From Scleromitrula shiraiana (lineage: Eukaryota; Ascomycota; Leotiomycetes; Helotiales; Sclerotiniaceae): 64,000 nt of DNA. Shown piece after piece: positions 35,497-46,835 of this stretch. The stretch's first letter is position 1. Each line of letters starts with the position of its first letter. The stretch covers positions 558,001 to 622,000 of the forward strand of contig JABELC010000001.1 in assembly GCA_028455995.1 (NCBI GenBank), in the 5' to 3' direction. Both the position numbers and the translations under genes were made by a program. Below the pieces are notes generated by a model. The model was not told the origin of the DNA. It was given only the letters and a program-made list of their open reading frames with translations, and did not search any database.

Positions 35497-36960
35497 TCAA
35501 TCCGGAAGAGCATTGATGTTCTTCTTGATAACTAGATATTCTCCATTAGTATGATATAAAGTATTTAGTGTGGGGCTCTTACACTCAAACGCCGAGAAGA
35601 ATATCGAGTTGACTACACATGATCTCCCCATGGATACTCCCAGACCTCGATACATTCTCTTGTTGAAGAATTGAATTTTCGGTGCCTTTTCCACTTTTTC
35701 GCCCTTGCAATAGGTCAGGCAATTCCTCTGATAAATGCTTTTTGCAGAGTCAATCGGATACTGTTGAGTGTCAGCTGCTTGGCTAAGACAGGTAAAGTAA
35801 GAGAAGAATCACGCACGATTAATGCCCAGCTTGCTATACCACAGAATCCACCAGCAACAACGACAGCAAATGGATTTGTGGGTGACTTATCTCCAGTATA
35901 TGTGGTAAGAAGTTGCTTGCAACTCTCGTATGTCATAAAGTAAATAGCTGTTCCTAAGGTATCTCGAACTGCAGAATGTCAGTAAAACTTCATACTTCAA
36001 TGTAGACACGGAATGCTTGCTTACGAAGATGAAGCCTAAATCCCGAATAGAGCCCTCCAACTCCGCGATGTTTTACGATATTCATGGCTGTTTTGAATGT
36101 TCCTTTATTTTGATAACTTGCAGCAATATTCGTCGTTCCCATGGGCTCAGATAGACTAGACTTTCTGCGGGCAGCCATCAATACGGAGACTTGTGCACTG
36201 AGCTTGGTCAATTCGAAAGGGCCTGCATGACATCAGTTATCGGGAACAAATGAAAGACTTTCCTCACACATACATGCTACAAGAGTTATGAAAGACCCCG
36301 CCGTGGCACCAGCAGCCCCAAAGCAAGCAATAGTGGCCAAGTTAGGATAGGCCCCTTTCGTATTGACATGAACCAAAGGATCAATATCAAAATTTCGCTT
36401 AAACCATGCTGAGTACGTGTACTTCGATCGTTGGTAAACTGAAAAGGATATAGTTCGAACCAATGTTACGCTTGCTAAAGGAGACACAACTCCACGAAAG
36501 AATCCTCGTAGCTTCTCTGTTTGGTATGTATGTCGAACGCAATCCGCGAAATTGTGATATTTGTATGTTTGCATTCGTGTTTTTACCGAGTCCAATGGGA
36601 ACTATTAACAAGTCAGAGATCGAAAAATTTCAACACTTTGAGAGTGGCAGAACTTACTGCGCAGAAAGTAGACAGGATACTGCTAACAGAAGCAGCTACC
36701 TCCGTACGATAACGTTTTGCCCATCTCTTTTGAGCTTTCGATCTTTGATCTTGAGGGAATACCATCAATTGATTCTGCTTGATCACATCTTGTTGGTCGG
36801 GTTTAACAGGCATAATGGCAAATATTGGATCGTGGCGGACGCTGGGAGACATTGGTCCTAATCGACCAAAATCCTCAACGCAGTCGCGATAAGGGTAAAT
36901 GCCAATGATCGTCCATGAAGTCTTCTGTCGATTTAAGAAATCGAACGGAAGTAATTGCAC
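35497..36960 (-). CDS. Mitochondrial carrier family (SLC25-type) protein
   Basis: An inner-membrane solute carrier with three ~100-residue repeats. Six exons (36658..36960, 36274..36601, 36025..36222, 35817..35968, 35583..35760, 35497..35531) give 397 aa in a continuous frame. The signature PxD/ExxK/R appears in all three repeats: PLDSVKTRMQ, PFELTKLSAQ and YPIDSAKSIYQ. The last intron has a TACTAATG branch site and joins FFSAFEF to IKKNINALPD. An extra N-terminal ~90 residues precede the first repeat. The transported substrate is not evident; the wording is closest, by impression, to fungal acylcarnitine/basic-amino-acid-like carriers. No lesion is visible. Confidence 0.88.
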
Positions 36961-38514
36961 CTGCCAAATTCGCAGCCGAAAGAAATTGTTTTTAATGTCT
37001 GGGGAAGATGGGTGATTTTACAATAGAAGGCGGGGTTGCGAGATATAATATATGGAGCATTTGTAGAGTTGTTACCAATATGGCACGGATAGGTAACTCA
37101 AGTAGAGGGCTTGGTCGAAACAAGATCCAACAAGGGCGACACAAATTCCAAGGTTTTAACTTGACTTGATAAAATCAATTAACCAATCAATCCAATCAGA
37201 GAGTAAGGATTATTTAATCATTCTTATCCTTATTTTCAGGTATTAGAAGATTTAATTGGATTGATTTCATTACTGTATTGGATTGAGATAGCACTCACTC
37301 ATTATTCACAAGGGATCATAACACTCTCACAAGCAAATCACTACTAAATCAAGTGAAGTCATGGTCATGGTTTTAGAGAGAACTTCGCTAAACGCGGGAT
37401 CCACTATTCAGCTTAGACTATAATTGGTATAGTATATGAGTTGGATGATAGAAATGGACTCTTCATTTCTTCCTTTTCCCTGAAGAACTAACTACTCCGG
37501 CTACTCTGGATAAAACTGATTCGTATAAAAATTATATAAGTGAATAAAAGATTCTTCTTCTATTCACTTTCAGCTCCGGGGAAATATTCTTACCAAGACC
37601 TACCCAACTAATATTGTTGTTTGAGTAATAAACAAAGAAATTTCCCCGCCTGATCATTTTTATACATCATCATTTGAAAGACAGAGAAAGAAACACGGCA
37701 GCTTAAGCTACCTGTTATGATAATACTGGGCAGAATGGATAAGCCCCGCACACATCATTCGAAAGATATACCCTGCCTAGAGTATGTACAATGATATATC
37801 AATTTGATCCATTGTAGACATGCATTGTAGAGATGAAACTTAACCTCCGAATGTAAATAAACCTACTGTACTACTCTTACTGTACCTACATGGTAGACAA
37901 GGAGTACTGTATCAATCACTTGAACGAGTGCAAGTTGATGAACGTTTAAATTAATCTTTCGTGCCATATTACCCGCGATTCATGGAATCCATAAGCATGT
38001 GTCAGTCAAAATCATACTCAAAAAGATCCCTTTTTACGTCCTGATAAAACCTCAGGATACCGGTATATACTATGGTAGTCGTGTAACCGATTACTCCATA
38101 CTTTGCTTAATAAGTGCCCAATAACTTCTAATCAAGTCCCCAACTCCTTCAGATCGACACTCCTTTAGGCCTTTATAGATATGCAGGAGTTTTCTCCATT
38201 CTCAGCCACCACTAATATGATAGTCCATGACGGGTGTTCCACCTTCACATCCCACTCTTCCATCGTCATATAATGTCCACCATCGCATTTGTTGATATTA
38301 AGACCCTTCTACTCCGCACAGTATCGCTTTTGGCTCCTAGATTCTTCGACTTTCCAATCACTGGCTATGGGTCGGCATTCAGCACCGGAGATGTCTTCTG
38401 TGGATGTAGCATTATCGTTTTGTGTAAATGTATAAATCTCATGCTAGAACACGAGATCTACCCCGAGATCAACGCCATGCTTATGAAGTTAAATCCATAA
38501 TACTTCTGTCTTTC
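36961..38514. other. 1.55-kb spacer
   Basis: AT-rich with no gene recognised. A 75-codon open frame near 38275-38500 on the plus strand has no family-like features. Confidence 0.55.
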
Positions 38515-39042
38515 TTATCGTAGACATAAATTCATACTCTCATTGAGCATTTCAACAGTCTTATTATAATGCGTCATGGAATCTTTTCTTAGCAATTTTT
38601 GCGTGGGGGTGATATCTCTCCCTCGACTATAATTATACAATCAATTAGTATGTGATATGAAGTGAAGTGAAGTTCAAATAAACAGAGATTGAACTCACAG
38701 TTTCCATTGATTTTGCCTCTCGTACTCAACACGTAACAAATTCTTGACCAGTTTATGTTCGAGACCGGCCTCTTTTTCCGCAAGATTTAGAAACTTGACT
38801 GTGTTATCAATTCGTTTCCGATCAAACTTCGCTGGGTCGCCCTTTCGAAACGCATCCCTCAGCATGTCTCTTCCCAGATATCTTGCCGGCTTGGCATACT
38901 GTACTGCATGAAGGAGTGCTCGATAGAGATTTCGAAATGCGCATATATAGTCTTTCTGCATGGCTTTCATGGGAATTGGACAAGGGATTTCTGAATAGAT
39001 AATAGTTGAAAGGTCTGAGTTACCAGCTGGGTACCTGGGCAT
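38515..39042 (-). CDS. LYR-motif family protein (Complex1_LYR-like, DUF1763 type)
   Basis: Exons 38699..39042 and 38515..38626 give 151 aa. The N-terminal helix carries the Leu-Tyr-Arg motif (AFRNLYRALLHAVQY), followed by KPARYLGRDMLRDAF, KRIDNTVKFLNLA and LVKNLLRVEYERQ. The short second exon gives HYNKTVEMLNESMNLCLR, which fits the conserved end of fungal relatives. LYR proteins are small mitochondrial matrix factors that bind acyl carrier protein and help Fe-S or respiratory-complex assembly; the partner of this subgroup is unknown. The intron (GTGAGT, TACTAAT branch, TTATAG) is inferred from frame and end conservation. Confidence 0.75.
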
Positions 39043-40634
39043 TCATCATCTCCAGCTTGGACGACTGGGATCTATGAATTTTATTTTAAGTGCTTCTCAG
39101 CCTAAGGCATAAAGAATAATGCATCCCGGTGGAGTTGGAGAGGTGCCTTTCTCGATTTCAATTCAATTGTCATATATAAAAAACGATATTCTTCAATTAG
39201 TTCGAGATACATCTATTTCGTAAGTTTAGATCAGAGTGATTTTGTCATTTGCATACATTACCTCTCATTGATCTCAAAATTTTGGATCGAAGTAATGAAA
39301 CAAAACGACTTTAAGGTTCCTTTCGTCTGATAAAAACTCTCACACAACGATGCTACTCGTCTAGACTGAGACTTTCGGGGGTAATCGGCAGTTTGAAGAT
39401 GATTTAGTGAGTCAGGATGAAATAGCTCGAAACCTTGAAAGATATCCTGGCATGTTTGCAACTACCTTGGTTATGAGACCTAGAACAAGATGTGGGTAGC
39501 TCTGATCCAGCTTGAGCAAATGAGCGAGAGTTTAGATTCGGAAGCATCAAAAAGAAGAGCATTAGAAGCCATATTGACTTACTGGATAACACCAGATCAT
39601 GGTATTGTGAAAGAAATGTGACAGGAATCGTTTAAGTGAACGAGTCACTAATGATCTCGTGGAAAATCGGAGGAGAGAATAGACTACTGTAGGTACTGGC
39701 TTGCTAGCTCCGGACCATATACTTTGGCTCTTTCAAGGCGTACAAGAAGTCCTGCTAGAAATTTTCTAGGCACATACTCCAGCACTGTGAAAAGGGTTTC
39801 ATACTGCCAATCCAGGGATCACAAGCAGCACCTTGACCAACGGAACATTGTCTGTATTCAACAAATTCTCTTTGAAATGGGAATATTTCATGACTGAATG
39901 GTCAAGCCCTTTTCATTGAACGATGGATATATAGTAGAGCTTTGAAGCAAATTTTGCACGAAGGGTATTGGATCAATCGCATTCCAAAGCCTACTCCAAT
40001 GACAAATGGGCGAGTGTCAAATAAGGAAAGCCTAAAGTTACAGCGGTTTGCACTGGTGTTCAAGTCATCAAGCCTGACTCTTATCTTAGGTGCCTCGAAG
40101 GATTTGAGTCCAGACATGTCTATGTTGACCGCCGGGCAAGTGTCTCAAATTAGTCGTTGTTGTGCACTGCTGCTAGAGTGTGTGGTTTATAGGGGGTTGT
40201 TGTCATAATTGGGTCTTGTAAACCAGATCATAGCTCGAACAATGTGAGTATCAAACATATTTTTCTGTGTGCTTTCGAGAGTAATGATACTAAACTTCTC
40301 ACTACCAAACAAAGTATTTACCTGCGTCATTGGATGTTCAAGCCCTATATGCTACCAAACTATTAGTATGATTGAGATTTACTTGAGCAGTCTCACTACG
40401 CCTCCCCCGCTTTCATGGCAATGTTCGAGACCGAGGATGGCGTAATAACTTCCTACACACATGTCAGGAAATATTCCCAAAGTTTTGTACTAGGATTACA
40501 ATAACAAGTTAGCATCCAACAGCTGTTTCTTTCATCTCTGAGTTACTCTTTAATATCGAGATCACAGTATTTCTCTGCCTACGTTGCAATTTGCTTCATC
40601 CCTTACTTCACTGGGTTTGATTCATCCAAGCATC
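39043..40634. other. 1.6-kb spacer
   Basis: No convincing gene. A minus-strand 62-codon frame near 39404-39592 has a hydrophobic start resembling a signal peptide but no further support. Confidence 0.55.
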
Positions 40635-41696
40635 ATGTCACAATCCTCAAGAGCAATTGACAATTTGCCGTCCGAGTCGCCCCGTCCACGGGAGATGGAG
40701 GTATTGTGCCTGGGCTTGTTGAGAACAGGAACAATGTGTAAGTTAAATACTCCATCTCACCTCATCTTTCCATCTTATAAAACAGTTAACATGGAATCTG
40801 ATGGTTTTAGCAATGCATGCTGGACTATCAAAGCTGGGTTACAAAGTCTATTACATGAAATAAGTCGGACAGCCAAATGAATCCCATGTTGATTGCTGGA
40901 GAGAAGTATTCAATGTAAAAATGTATGGACGTGGAAAACCTTACGGCCGAGACAAATTTGATAAGCTGTTGAGAAATTATAGTGTGTGTTTGTTCTTCTG
41001 TTATTTTCTTGTTGGAAAGGTATCGACTGACATGGTCTGGTTTGATCGCTTCATAGGCTGTCATAGATGCACCATGCGTGAATTTCTCCGAGGAGCTGAT
41101 TGCTGCATATCCCAATGCGAAAGTTATACTCTCCAATCGGGATGTTGACAAGTGGCTCGCTTCAATGGAAACATCCTTCTATACCATCCTCTGTGCGCCT
41201 GGTTGGAAATGGTTCCGTGCAGTTTGTGTAATGCATGTGGTAAGCATATCTTCTCTACTCCCAATTCTGACTATATGCTCTGAACATATCAAGAGAATCA
41301 GCAGGACTGACAAGCTCTCGCACTTATAGGACTTCTTATGGCCATATATTGACCTTCTTCGATTTCCTCTACGTATGTGGACGGACGAAAGATGACTGGG
41401 AAAATCGAGATGCACTTAAAGATGGCTTTCGAGAGCACTACGCACTTATTCGTCGTATTGTGCCAGAAGAAACCCTGTTGGAATGGGTTCCACAGGATGG
41501 ATACGCTCCCATTTGCAAGTTTCTTGGGAAACCTATTCCAAGTGAGCCTTTCCCGAATATCAACAAAGGTTATGATGCGGCCAATATGCACAAGCCTCTG
41601 GGATATATTCGTGCGGTAGTTATGATAGGGAGCTATATCAAAAGGCAAAGTCTGGCTGTACTATTAGTTACCTTTGCATGGTACATGATGAAGTAG
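40635..41696 (+). pseudogene. Broken P-loop sulfotransferase-like gene (Sulfotransfer_4 type)
   Basis: The ancestor belonged to the fungal P-loop family often mis-titled NAD-dependent epimerase (PF17784). Exons read 40635..40737, 40811..40983, 41057..41239 and 41330..41696 with good splice sites. Landmarks are VLCLGLLRTGTMSM (P-loop), GLSKLGYKVYYMK, GKPYGRDKFDKLL, the AVIDAPCVNFSEELIAAYPN strand, KVILSNRDVDKWLASM, and the late LLEWVPQDGYAPICKFLGKP and PSEPFPNINKGYDAANMH. Two lesions are present: TAA at 40861-40863, where MKEVGQ is expected, and a frameshift near 41385-41392, between MWTDE and DDWENRDAL. The protein on both sides of each lesion is well kept, so decay is recent. A C-terminal hydrophobic stretch is retained. 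Confidence 0.87.
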
Positions 41697-42085
41697 ATTC
41701 TGCTTATGTAGGTACAAAATTCGGATGTCGCTTCCAAGAAGTGAGGGCGATGTGGAGCAGCATACATAGGCCTGAGTTTAGGTAAATGAAATAACAAGAG
41801 TTTCCATCAATCCATTTTAAATACTTTGCAGAAACTATCATTGAAATTCGCTATGTACCGTCGATAGAGTTGGAATACCGAACTCAAGTACCCAGTGTAG
41901 TAAGCAACCCCCACTACGTACGCACGTAGTACGGTATTAGTTGTTTCTAAAAATAAATTACCTAATCAATCCTTGATCTCCAAAGACTAGACTTCTCACT
42001 CTACCCGATTTGGCTATCGATTGTTTTTATTGACAATATTCTTGGAGTAAACAAATGCATTTCATATGAAACATATAAACGCCAA
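41697..42085. other. Spacer upstream of the CHY-RING gene
   Basis: About 390 bp with no gene; contains an imperfect ACGTACG/CGTAGTACG inverted stretch near 41915-41935. Confidence 0.5.
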
Positions 42086-44303
42086 ATGAGCTCTCTTGTG
42101 TCTGAGTTCCTGATTAATCCAGTTTTAAGACAGGCTCGACGATTCTCACGATCGGATACACCCCCAGCACATTCTCTCCACGAATCGAACGTTAGAACGG
42201 CCTCTCAGCTTGGGGAAAACGAAGCCAATGCGGTTGCTATTGAGCATGTATCAGGAGACTACCCTGCTATGGAACTACCGAATGTAAGAGGGCATGCGAA
42301 TACCGATAACATACCATCGGCTTCTGGTCAAGAGGATGACGTAATTGAGGCCGAATTAGGAGATACAAGATATGAAGAGGGTCGCGATCTGCAACACGAA
42401 GGTGGACCTGCACAAGTAGATGGTTCGCAATATCCGAGTCCAGGGGCTGGTTCGAGTCAAATTTACACCATCGATGGCAGCCTTGGTCATGAAGCAGAAG
42501 CAGAAGCTCGGAACATGATAGGGACGTCAAGCAGCAATGGCAATCATCAATTTATCAGAGAGCATATAAGTTTCGCAGAAGGCACAGTTGGACAAATAAC
42601 TCAGGACTCGACATCGCCACTGTCTGGACTCGATCAAAACAGTAATGTCCTTCCTGCAGACGATGGTATGGGCCCTCTACGACAGCGCATTCTTTATATA
42701 CAGTCTATGGAAATTCCGGCGGAACAAAAGGCACGTTTGATGCACCAGCTATTGACTCAGGATTACACCCAAGCCCACAAGATATTTCGTGCTAAGCACG
42801 AAGCCCCTGCCACAGATCCAGCCGAGTTGATCAGCCAAGAGAGACCAGCTACTCCTGGGACGTTAAGCTCTTTCCTCTGGCAGATGAACGGTACTCTTGA
42901 TCCAGCACCCACAACCGACCACTACACTTTCCACCTATCTCCAGACGATTTGAAGAAAACTTATGCTCCACTTGATACTCCCGAAGTTGATGACCCGAGC
43001 GATGAGTCAGAGAACGTGGAAGATGCTGTCCCTGTACTTGGATGCAGACATTACCAGAGAAATGTTAAATTGCAATGCTCGACATGTGAACGGTGGTACA
43101 CATGCCGATTGTGCCATGATGAAGTGGAAGATCATGTACTGATACGCCACGAGACTAAGAATATGCTTTGTATGATATGTGGTTGCGCTCAACGTGCTGG
43201 CGAATTTTGTGTCGAGTGTGGTGAGCGAACTGCTTGGTATTATTGTGGGGTATGCAAGCTCTGGGATAATGATTCCAATAAAAACATATATCATTGTAAC
43301 GATTGTGGGATTTGCAGAAAGGGCCGTGGGTTGGGAAAAGACTTCTTTCATTGCAAGGTGGGTTTCTCATATCGAGTCAACAACTAAAATTTGCTTACAA
43401 TAATAACAGACCTGCGGCGTGTGTATGGCTATGTCTGTTTTACATGACCACAAATGCATCGAAAGAGTTTCTGACTGCAACTGCCCGATATGTGGAGAGT
43501 ATATGTTTACTTCTCCGAAACCAGTTGTATTCATGTCATGTGGGCATAGTATTCATTCAGCATGCTATTCCGAGCATATGAACACTTCATACAAATGTCC
43601 AATATGCAACAAGAGCCTAATCACGATGGAGACTCAATTTCGAAATTTGGATCGAGCCATTAATGATCAACCGATGCCCCCTCAGTTTCAGAACACATTG
43701 GCAATGATCTCATGTAATGACTGCTACGCTAAGAGTGCGGTCAAGTACCATTGGCTGGGCCTTAAGTGTGCTATCTGCGACTCTTACAATACAGCTCAGC
43801 TATCGATATTGAGTGACCCTGCTTCAGAAGTGAATCCAACTGGGACGGGAGACACAGATAACACTGCCGAAGCTGGTCAAGAATCACAAGATATAAACTC
43901 TCCTACACATCTAGTACCTATTTCTACTCGAAGCCGACGGCACTCTTCTCATGTGCCGTCTTCTTCATCGCAAGGCGAACCCGGTAGGATTTCTCCTTTC
44001 CCCTTGCTGTCGCGACTGGGAAGATCAGTATCTCCTGCTCGAGGAATAGGATTGTTCAATAGCGAATCACCTGCTGGTGGTGAAAGTGACGGATCTGGAG
44101 ATGAGGACGACCTTGATTTCTGGGGTAGGGACGAACCTCGTACCCCCAAAACAACACAGAACAACAATCAGTTAGGTAGGGAAGATGGCGATGAAGTCGA
44201 GTACGAAGATGGCTCTACCGACTCGGAATCTGGAAACGATGATATGGATGATGATGATGACGGCGAAGATGAGGAACCGTTCGCTATTTTTGGGCATCGT
44301 TGA
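42086..44303 (+). CDS. CHY / CTCHY / RING zinc-finger protein (RCHY1/PIRH2-like E3 ligase)
   Basis: Exons 42086..43357 and 43410..44303 give 721 aa. Residues 1-300 are variable and low-complexity, with one helical patch (RQRILYIQSMEIPAEQKARL) that may be a UBA-like or interaction helix. The CHY finger starts at LGCRHYQRNVKLQCSTC, continues with WYTCRLCHDEVEDH and ICGCAQRAGEFC; the CTCHY part has YYCGVCKLWDND, YHCNDCGICRKG and DFFHCKTCGVCMA. The RING-H2 has CPICGEYMF, FMSCGHSIHSACY and YKCPICNKSL, followed by the terminal zinc-ribbon CNDCYAKS with LKCAICDSYN. The tail is acidic. Human RCHY1 ubiquitinates p53; the fungal substrates are unknown. All expected Cys/His pairs are present. Confidence 0.93.
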
Positions 44304-44732
44304 TTTGGGCATGGGTGGACTTGAAATGAAAAACAGCATGGCATTGGCGTTTGTATTCTTTCACATTTGCAGCGTGTATGACAATAGACATGCTTGGGTG
44401 GTTAAGGGGGGGTGAAAGGCGCTCTGGGTATTCTGGGCTGGCAAATGGTGGGAAAACGAGAATTAGCATATGTACGACTGATGTAATTACTTTTGGGGGC
44501 CGCGATAGCATACCATTCTTTTCTAAGTAATTCAATTCCCCAATATCATTGCAATGAAAGTTGTCGCTATCTGACGACTATGACCTCCTTGTCCGTAACA
44601 AGACGAATCATCTAATTCATATAGCATCATCCATTAACTACCTAATCTTTTTCCACGAATCAACCTCCAATAGCAGATCGAAGTCCAAATTCCCACAGTA
44701 AATTCCATTATTTGTTAACATTCTTTAGAGTC
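44304..44732. other. Spacer between the CHY-RING gene and MZT1
   Basis: Convergent 3' ends; no gene in the first 430 bp. Confidence 0.55.
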
Positions 44733-44903
44733 CTATTCTCCATCGTCGCTAGTGACCCAATGCCTCGCAAACTCCAGTATATCAGCCAGGACTTCCCAAA
44801 CGCCAGTGCCGTAATGCAGAGCCGTCCCTATCCTTCTCGTACTCCCACCAACACTCTTGTATCGTCTCACTAATCCCCCTCCATAGCCCATTTCATTGAT
44901 TAC
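44733..44903 (-). other. In-frame extension after the MZT1 stop
   Basis: Directly after the MZT1 TAA the same frame stays open for 56 codons to a TAG at 44733-44735. It includes an ATG at 44889-44891, only 12 bases after the stop. The predicted peptide has GGLVRRYKSVGGSTRRIG, then TALHYGTGVWEVLADILEFA and RHWVTSDDGE. It could be a readthrough extension, a small downstream ORF, or untranslated sequence. There is no homology that I recognise. Confidence 0.25.
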
Positions 44904-45298
44904 TTATTCCCCGCCCTCGGCAAGCTGTCTCCTAACCTCATCCGCATCCTTTTTCAATTCCTTCACCACCGTCTAAACAATCCCAGTACATTATCAGCCT
45001 CATTCCAATACTCTTTTGTCCTCCCACCACCCTTATCGAGATGAACTCACAGCAAGCGCCTCTGGATTAATACCATTCTCAATTAGCGAAATACAAATCG
45101 ACAGCGTTCCGCGATCGAGCTCGGCATTCTGCGCGTGTATGTATGTGTTAGTATGGTGTTGATTGCAGGGAATTGGGGCCTGCGTAGGATAAGGAAAAAA
45201 CTTACGAGTAAGGTGGATATTTCCTCGAATACATCGATCACCTGGCGTGCTTGAGCTGCACTGGCAGCTTTATCTGGTTTGGCGCTTGTATCCGCCAT
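44904..45298 (-). CDS. MZT1: Mitotic-spindle organizing protein 1 (MOZART1)
   Basis: A 79-aa gamma-tubulin-complex subunit that recruits the complex to spindle pole bodies. Three small exons (45206..45298, 45051..45128, 44904..44972) join perfectly in phase. The protein is almost wholly the MOZART1 core: RQVIDVFEEISTLLNAELDR, GTLSICISLIENGINPEALA, and VVKELKKDADEVRRQLAEGG. The N-terminus is short and Ala/Lys-rich. Because each exon is under 100 nt, simple ORF searches would miss most of it. The kinetochore gene SPC25 lies 340 bp upstream on the same strand. Confidence 0.96.
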
Positions 45299-45638
45299 TT
45301 CTTTATTTTGTTGCTGGGAGTGTAATGTGTCGAGGGTTCTGTCGCGATGTTTATTTTTTTCAGGGTGTATAAGGAGAATTCATTCGGGGTGCGGGGAAGT
45401 AAATGATCGGGTCCTTACATATTATTCCGATTGCAAGTTCTGGTTTCTCTGATTACGAGATTCAAGGAGTTCAAAATACAAGTGGATGATTTCTCATTCG
45501 GTTGGATATCTATCTAAACAGGTAGCTGTCAAGATGTATGAAGTAGTAAAAACAGTCATTATCATTAAACCCCCCCCCCCCCACTTGATCCAAATACGCC
45601 TTTGCCTGCGACATAGCCAGAGACCCCCTTATTTATTC
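45299..45638. other. Spacer MZT1-SPC25
   Basis: The 340-bp spacer includes a run of 13 or more C residues near 45570-45583. It holds the MZT1 promoter and the SPC25 3' UTR. Confidence 0.6.
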
Positions 45639-46477
45639 TCATCCTTTAATAGCTTCAACAAATAGTTCTCTCATACCCTTTAACAAGATACGCAGATCCC
45701 TTGTCTCGTTCAATTTATCTACCACCCTCTCAATCTGCTCTTTCTCCAATTTTGGCTTGCAGTATGGAATCTCGTAATCCCTCTTCGACGTATCCAACTC
45801 AAACCAAGCCTCTCTATCATAGTCGTTATCATCGATATTATTAAAAACAAATTTCAAGCGATCGTTCTGTCCCGCGCCTTCAATTACAAGGCCCAAATTC
45901 GAGATCCAAAAATCGAGCTCTGGAACATTAAACCGAGCTTGTTTACCAACATACTGAGCGTGAGTTCTCTGTGCCGCAAGTCGTTGATCGATAGCCTTTT
46001 GGGTCTCGGCGATTTGACTCTTTAAAGTTTCTCGTGTAGCAAGTTGAGCATCTCGTTGCGCACTCAATGAAGCAATAGCAGCTTGCATTTCAGCTGTTTC
46101 TGCGGCTTCTTTGGCAAGGGTTTGTTGATGTGAATTGCTCTTTGAGGTGAGGATTTCGATATCTTTCCTTTTCATACGTTGATCCTCTGTCTGATGTGTT
46201 AGTTAAACATGTCTTTTATTTCTGGGTATAATGTAGGTTAATTACCGTGTAGCTCTGTTACGTTCATTCGAAATTGATTCCTCTCTTCTAGAACGCGCTT
46301 TCTACCCTGCTCTATGAACGCATCGAATTTAACTGTGAACCTTGCCATTCTGTCGCGCAATTCATCGAATCCGAAATTTATGCTGGGGAGTGTATCTGCC
46401 ATTGATGGAGCATCTGCGGAAGACAATGGAGGTCGCATCATACTCGTAGAGAGTGAAGGTTCAAAAGTAGAAGCCAT
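45639..46477 (-). CDS. SPC25: Kinetochore protein SPC25 (NDC80 complex)
   Basis: SPC25 pairs with SPC24 to anchor the NDC80 complex on the inner kinetochore. Exons 46246..46477 and 45639..46186 give 259 aa. The N-terminus (INFGFDELRDRMARFTVKFD, then FIEQGRKRVLEERNQFR) leads into a long coiled coil (residues ~60-160, KRKDIEILTSKSNSHQQTL onward). The C-terminal globular RWD-like domain starts near RFNVPELDFWISNLGL and continues with RLKFVFNNID, AWFELDTSKRDYEIPYCKPK and a last helix VEAIKG. The initial Met at 46477 matches the family start MASTFEPSLS; the open frame continues upstream but lacks resemblance. It is divergent from RRN6 (358 bp). Confidence 0.95.
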
Positions 46478-46835
46478 TCTGAATATAATTGTGAATATTT
46501 CGTGATATGCGTTGAGTTGGATTGGTTGATAATAATTATATTTTGTGGTTTGGCGCATGAACAGAGAATGTAAGAAGGCTGCTTTGAATTCCTGATATTA
46601 CCTACTGTTGTCAAGGAAACGGTGGCCCCACTAGCGCGGGGCGCATTATCTTTAATAGTCGCGATTAGAAAGAAAAGAAAAAAATTAATATATTGCGCGA
46701 AGCCTCTTTTCTTTTCTTGGTTTCATCAACTTCACCTCCATTCACTCCCCTATCAAATCTCACTTTCGTGTTTTTTTTAGAACCTCGAAATGATTCAAAC
46801 GGAAGGCCGTCTAAGAACAATTTTGGAAAAACCAG
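46478..46835. promoter_or_regulatory. Bidirectional promoter, SPC25 / RRN6
   Basis: 358 bp between divergent start codons. No specific element recognised. Confidence 0.5.

Noticed and set aside
38234..38500. 88-codon plus-strand frame
   Set aside because: Hydrophobic but without conserved motifs or matching splice sites.
39404..39592. Minus-strand frame with a signal-peptide-like start
   Set aside because: Only 62 codons and no mature-domain features; could be a small secreted protein but unsupported.
45568..45585. Poly-C run as a possible assembly gap or G-quadruplex
   Set aside because: A single homopolymer without further G-runs; probably a simple-sequence tract.
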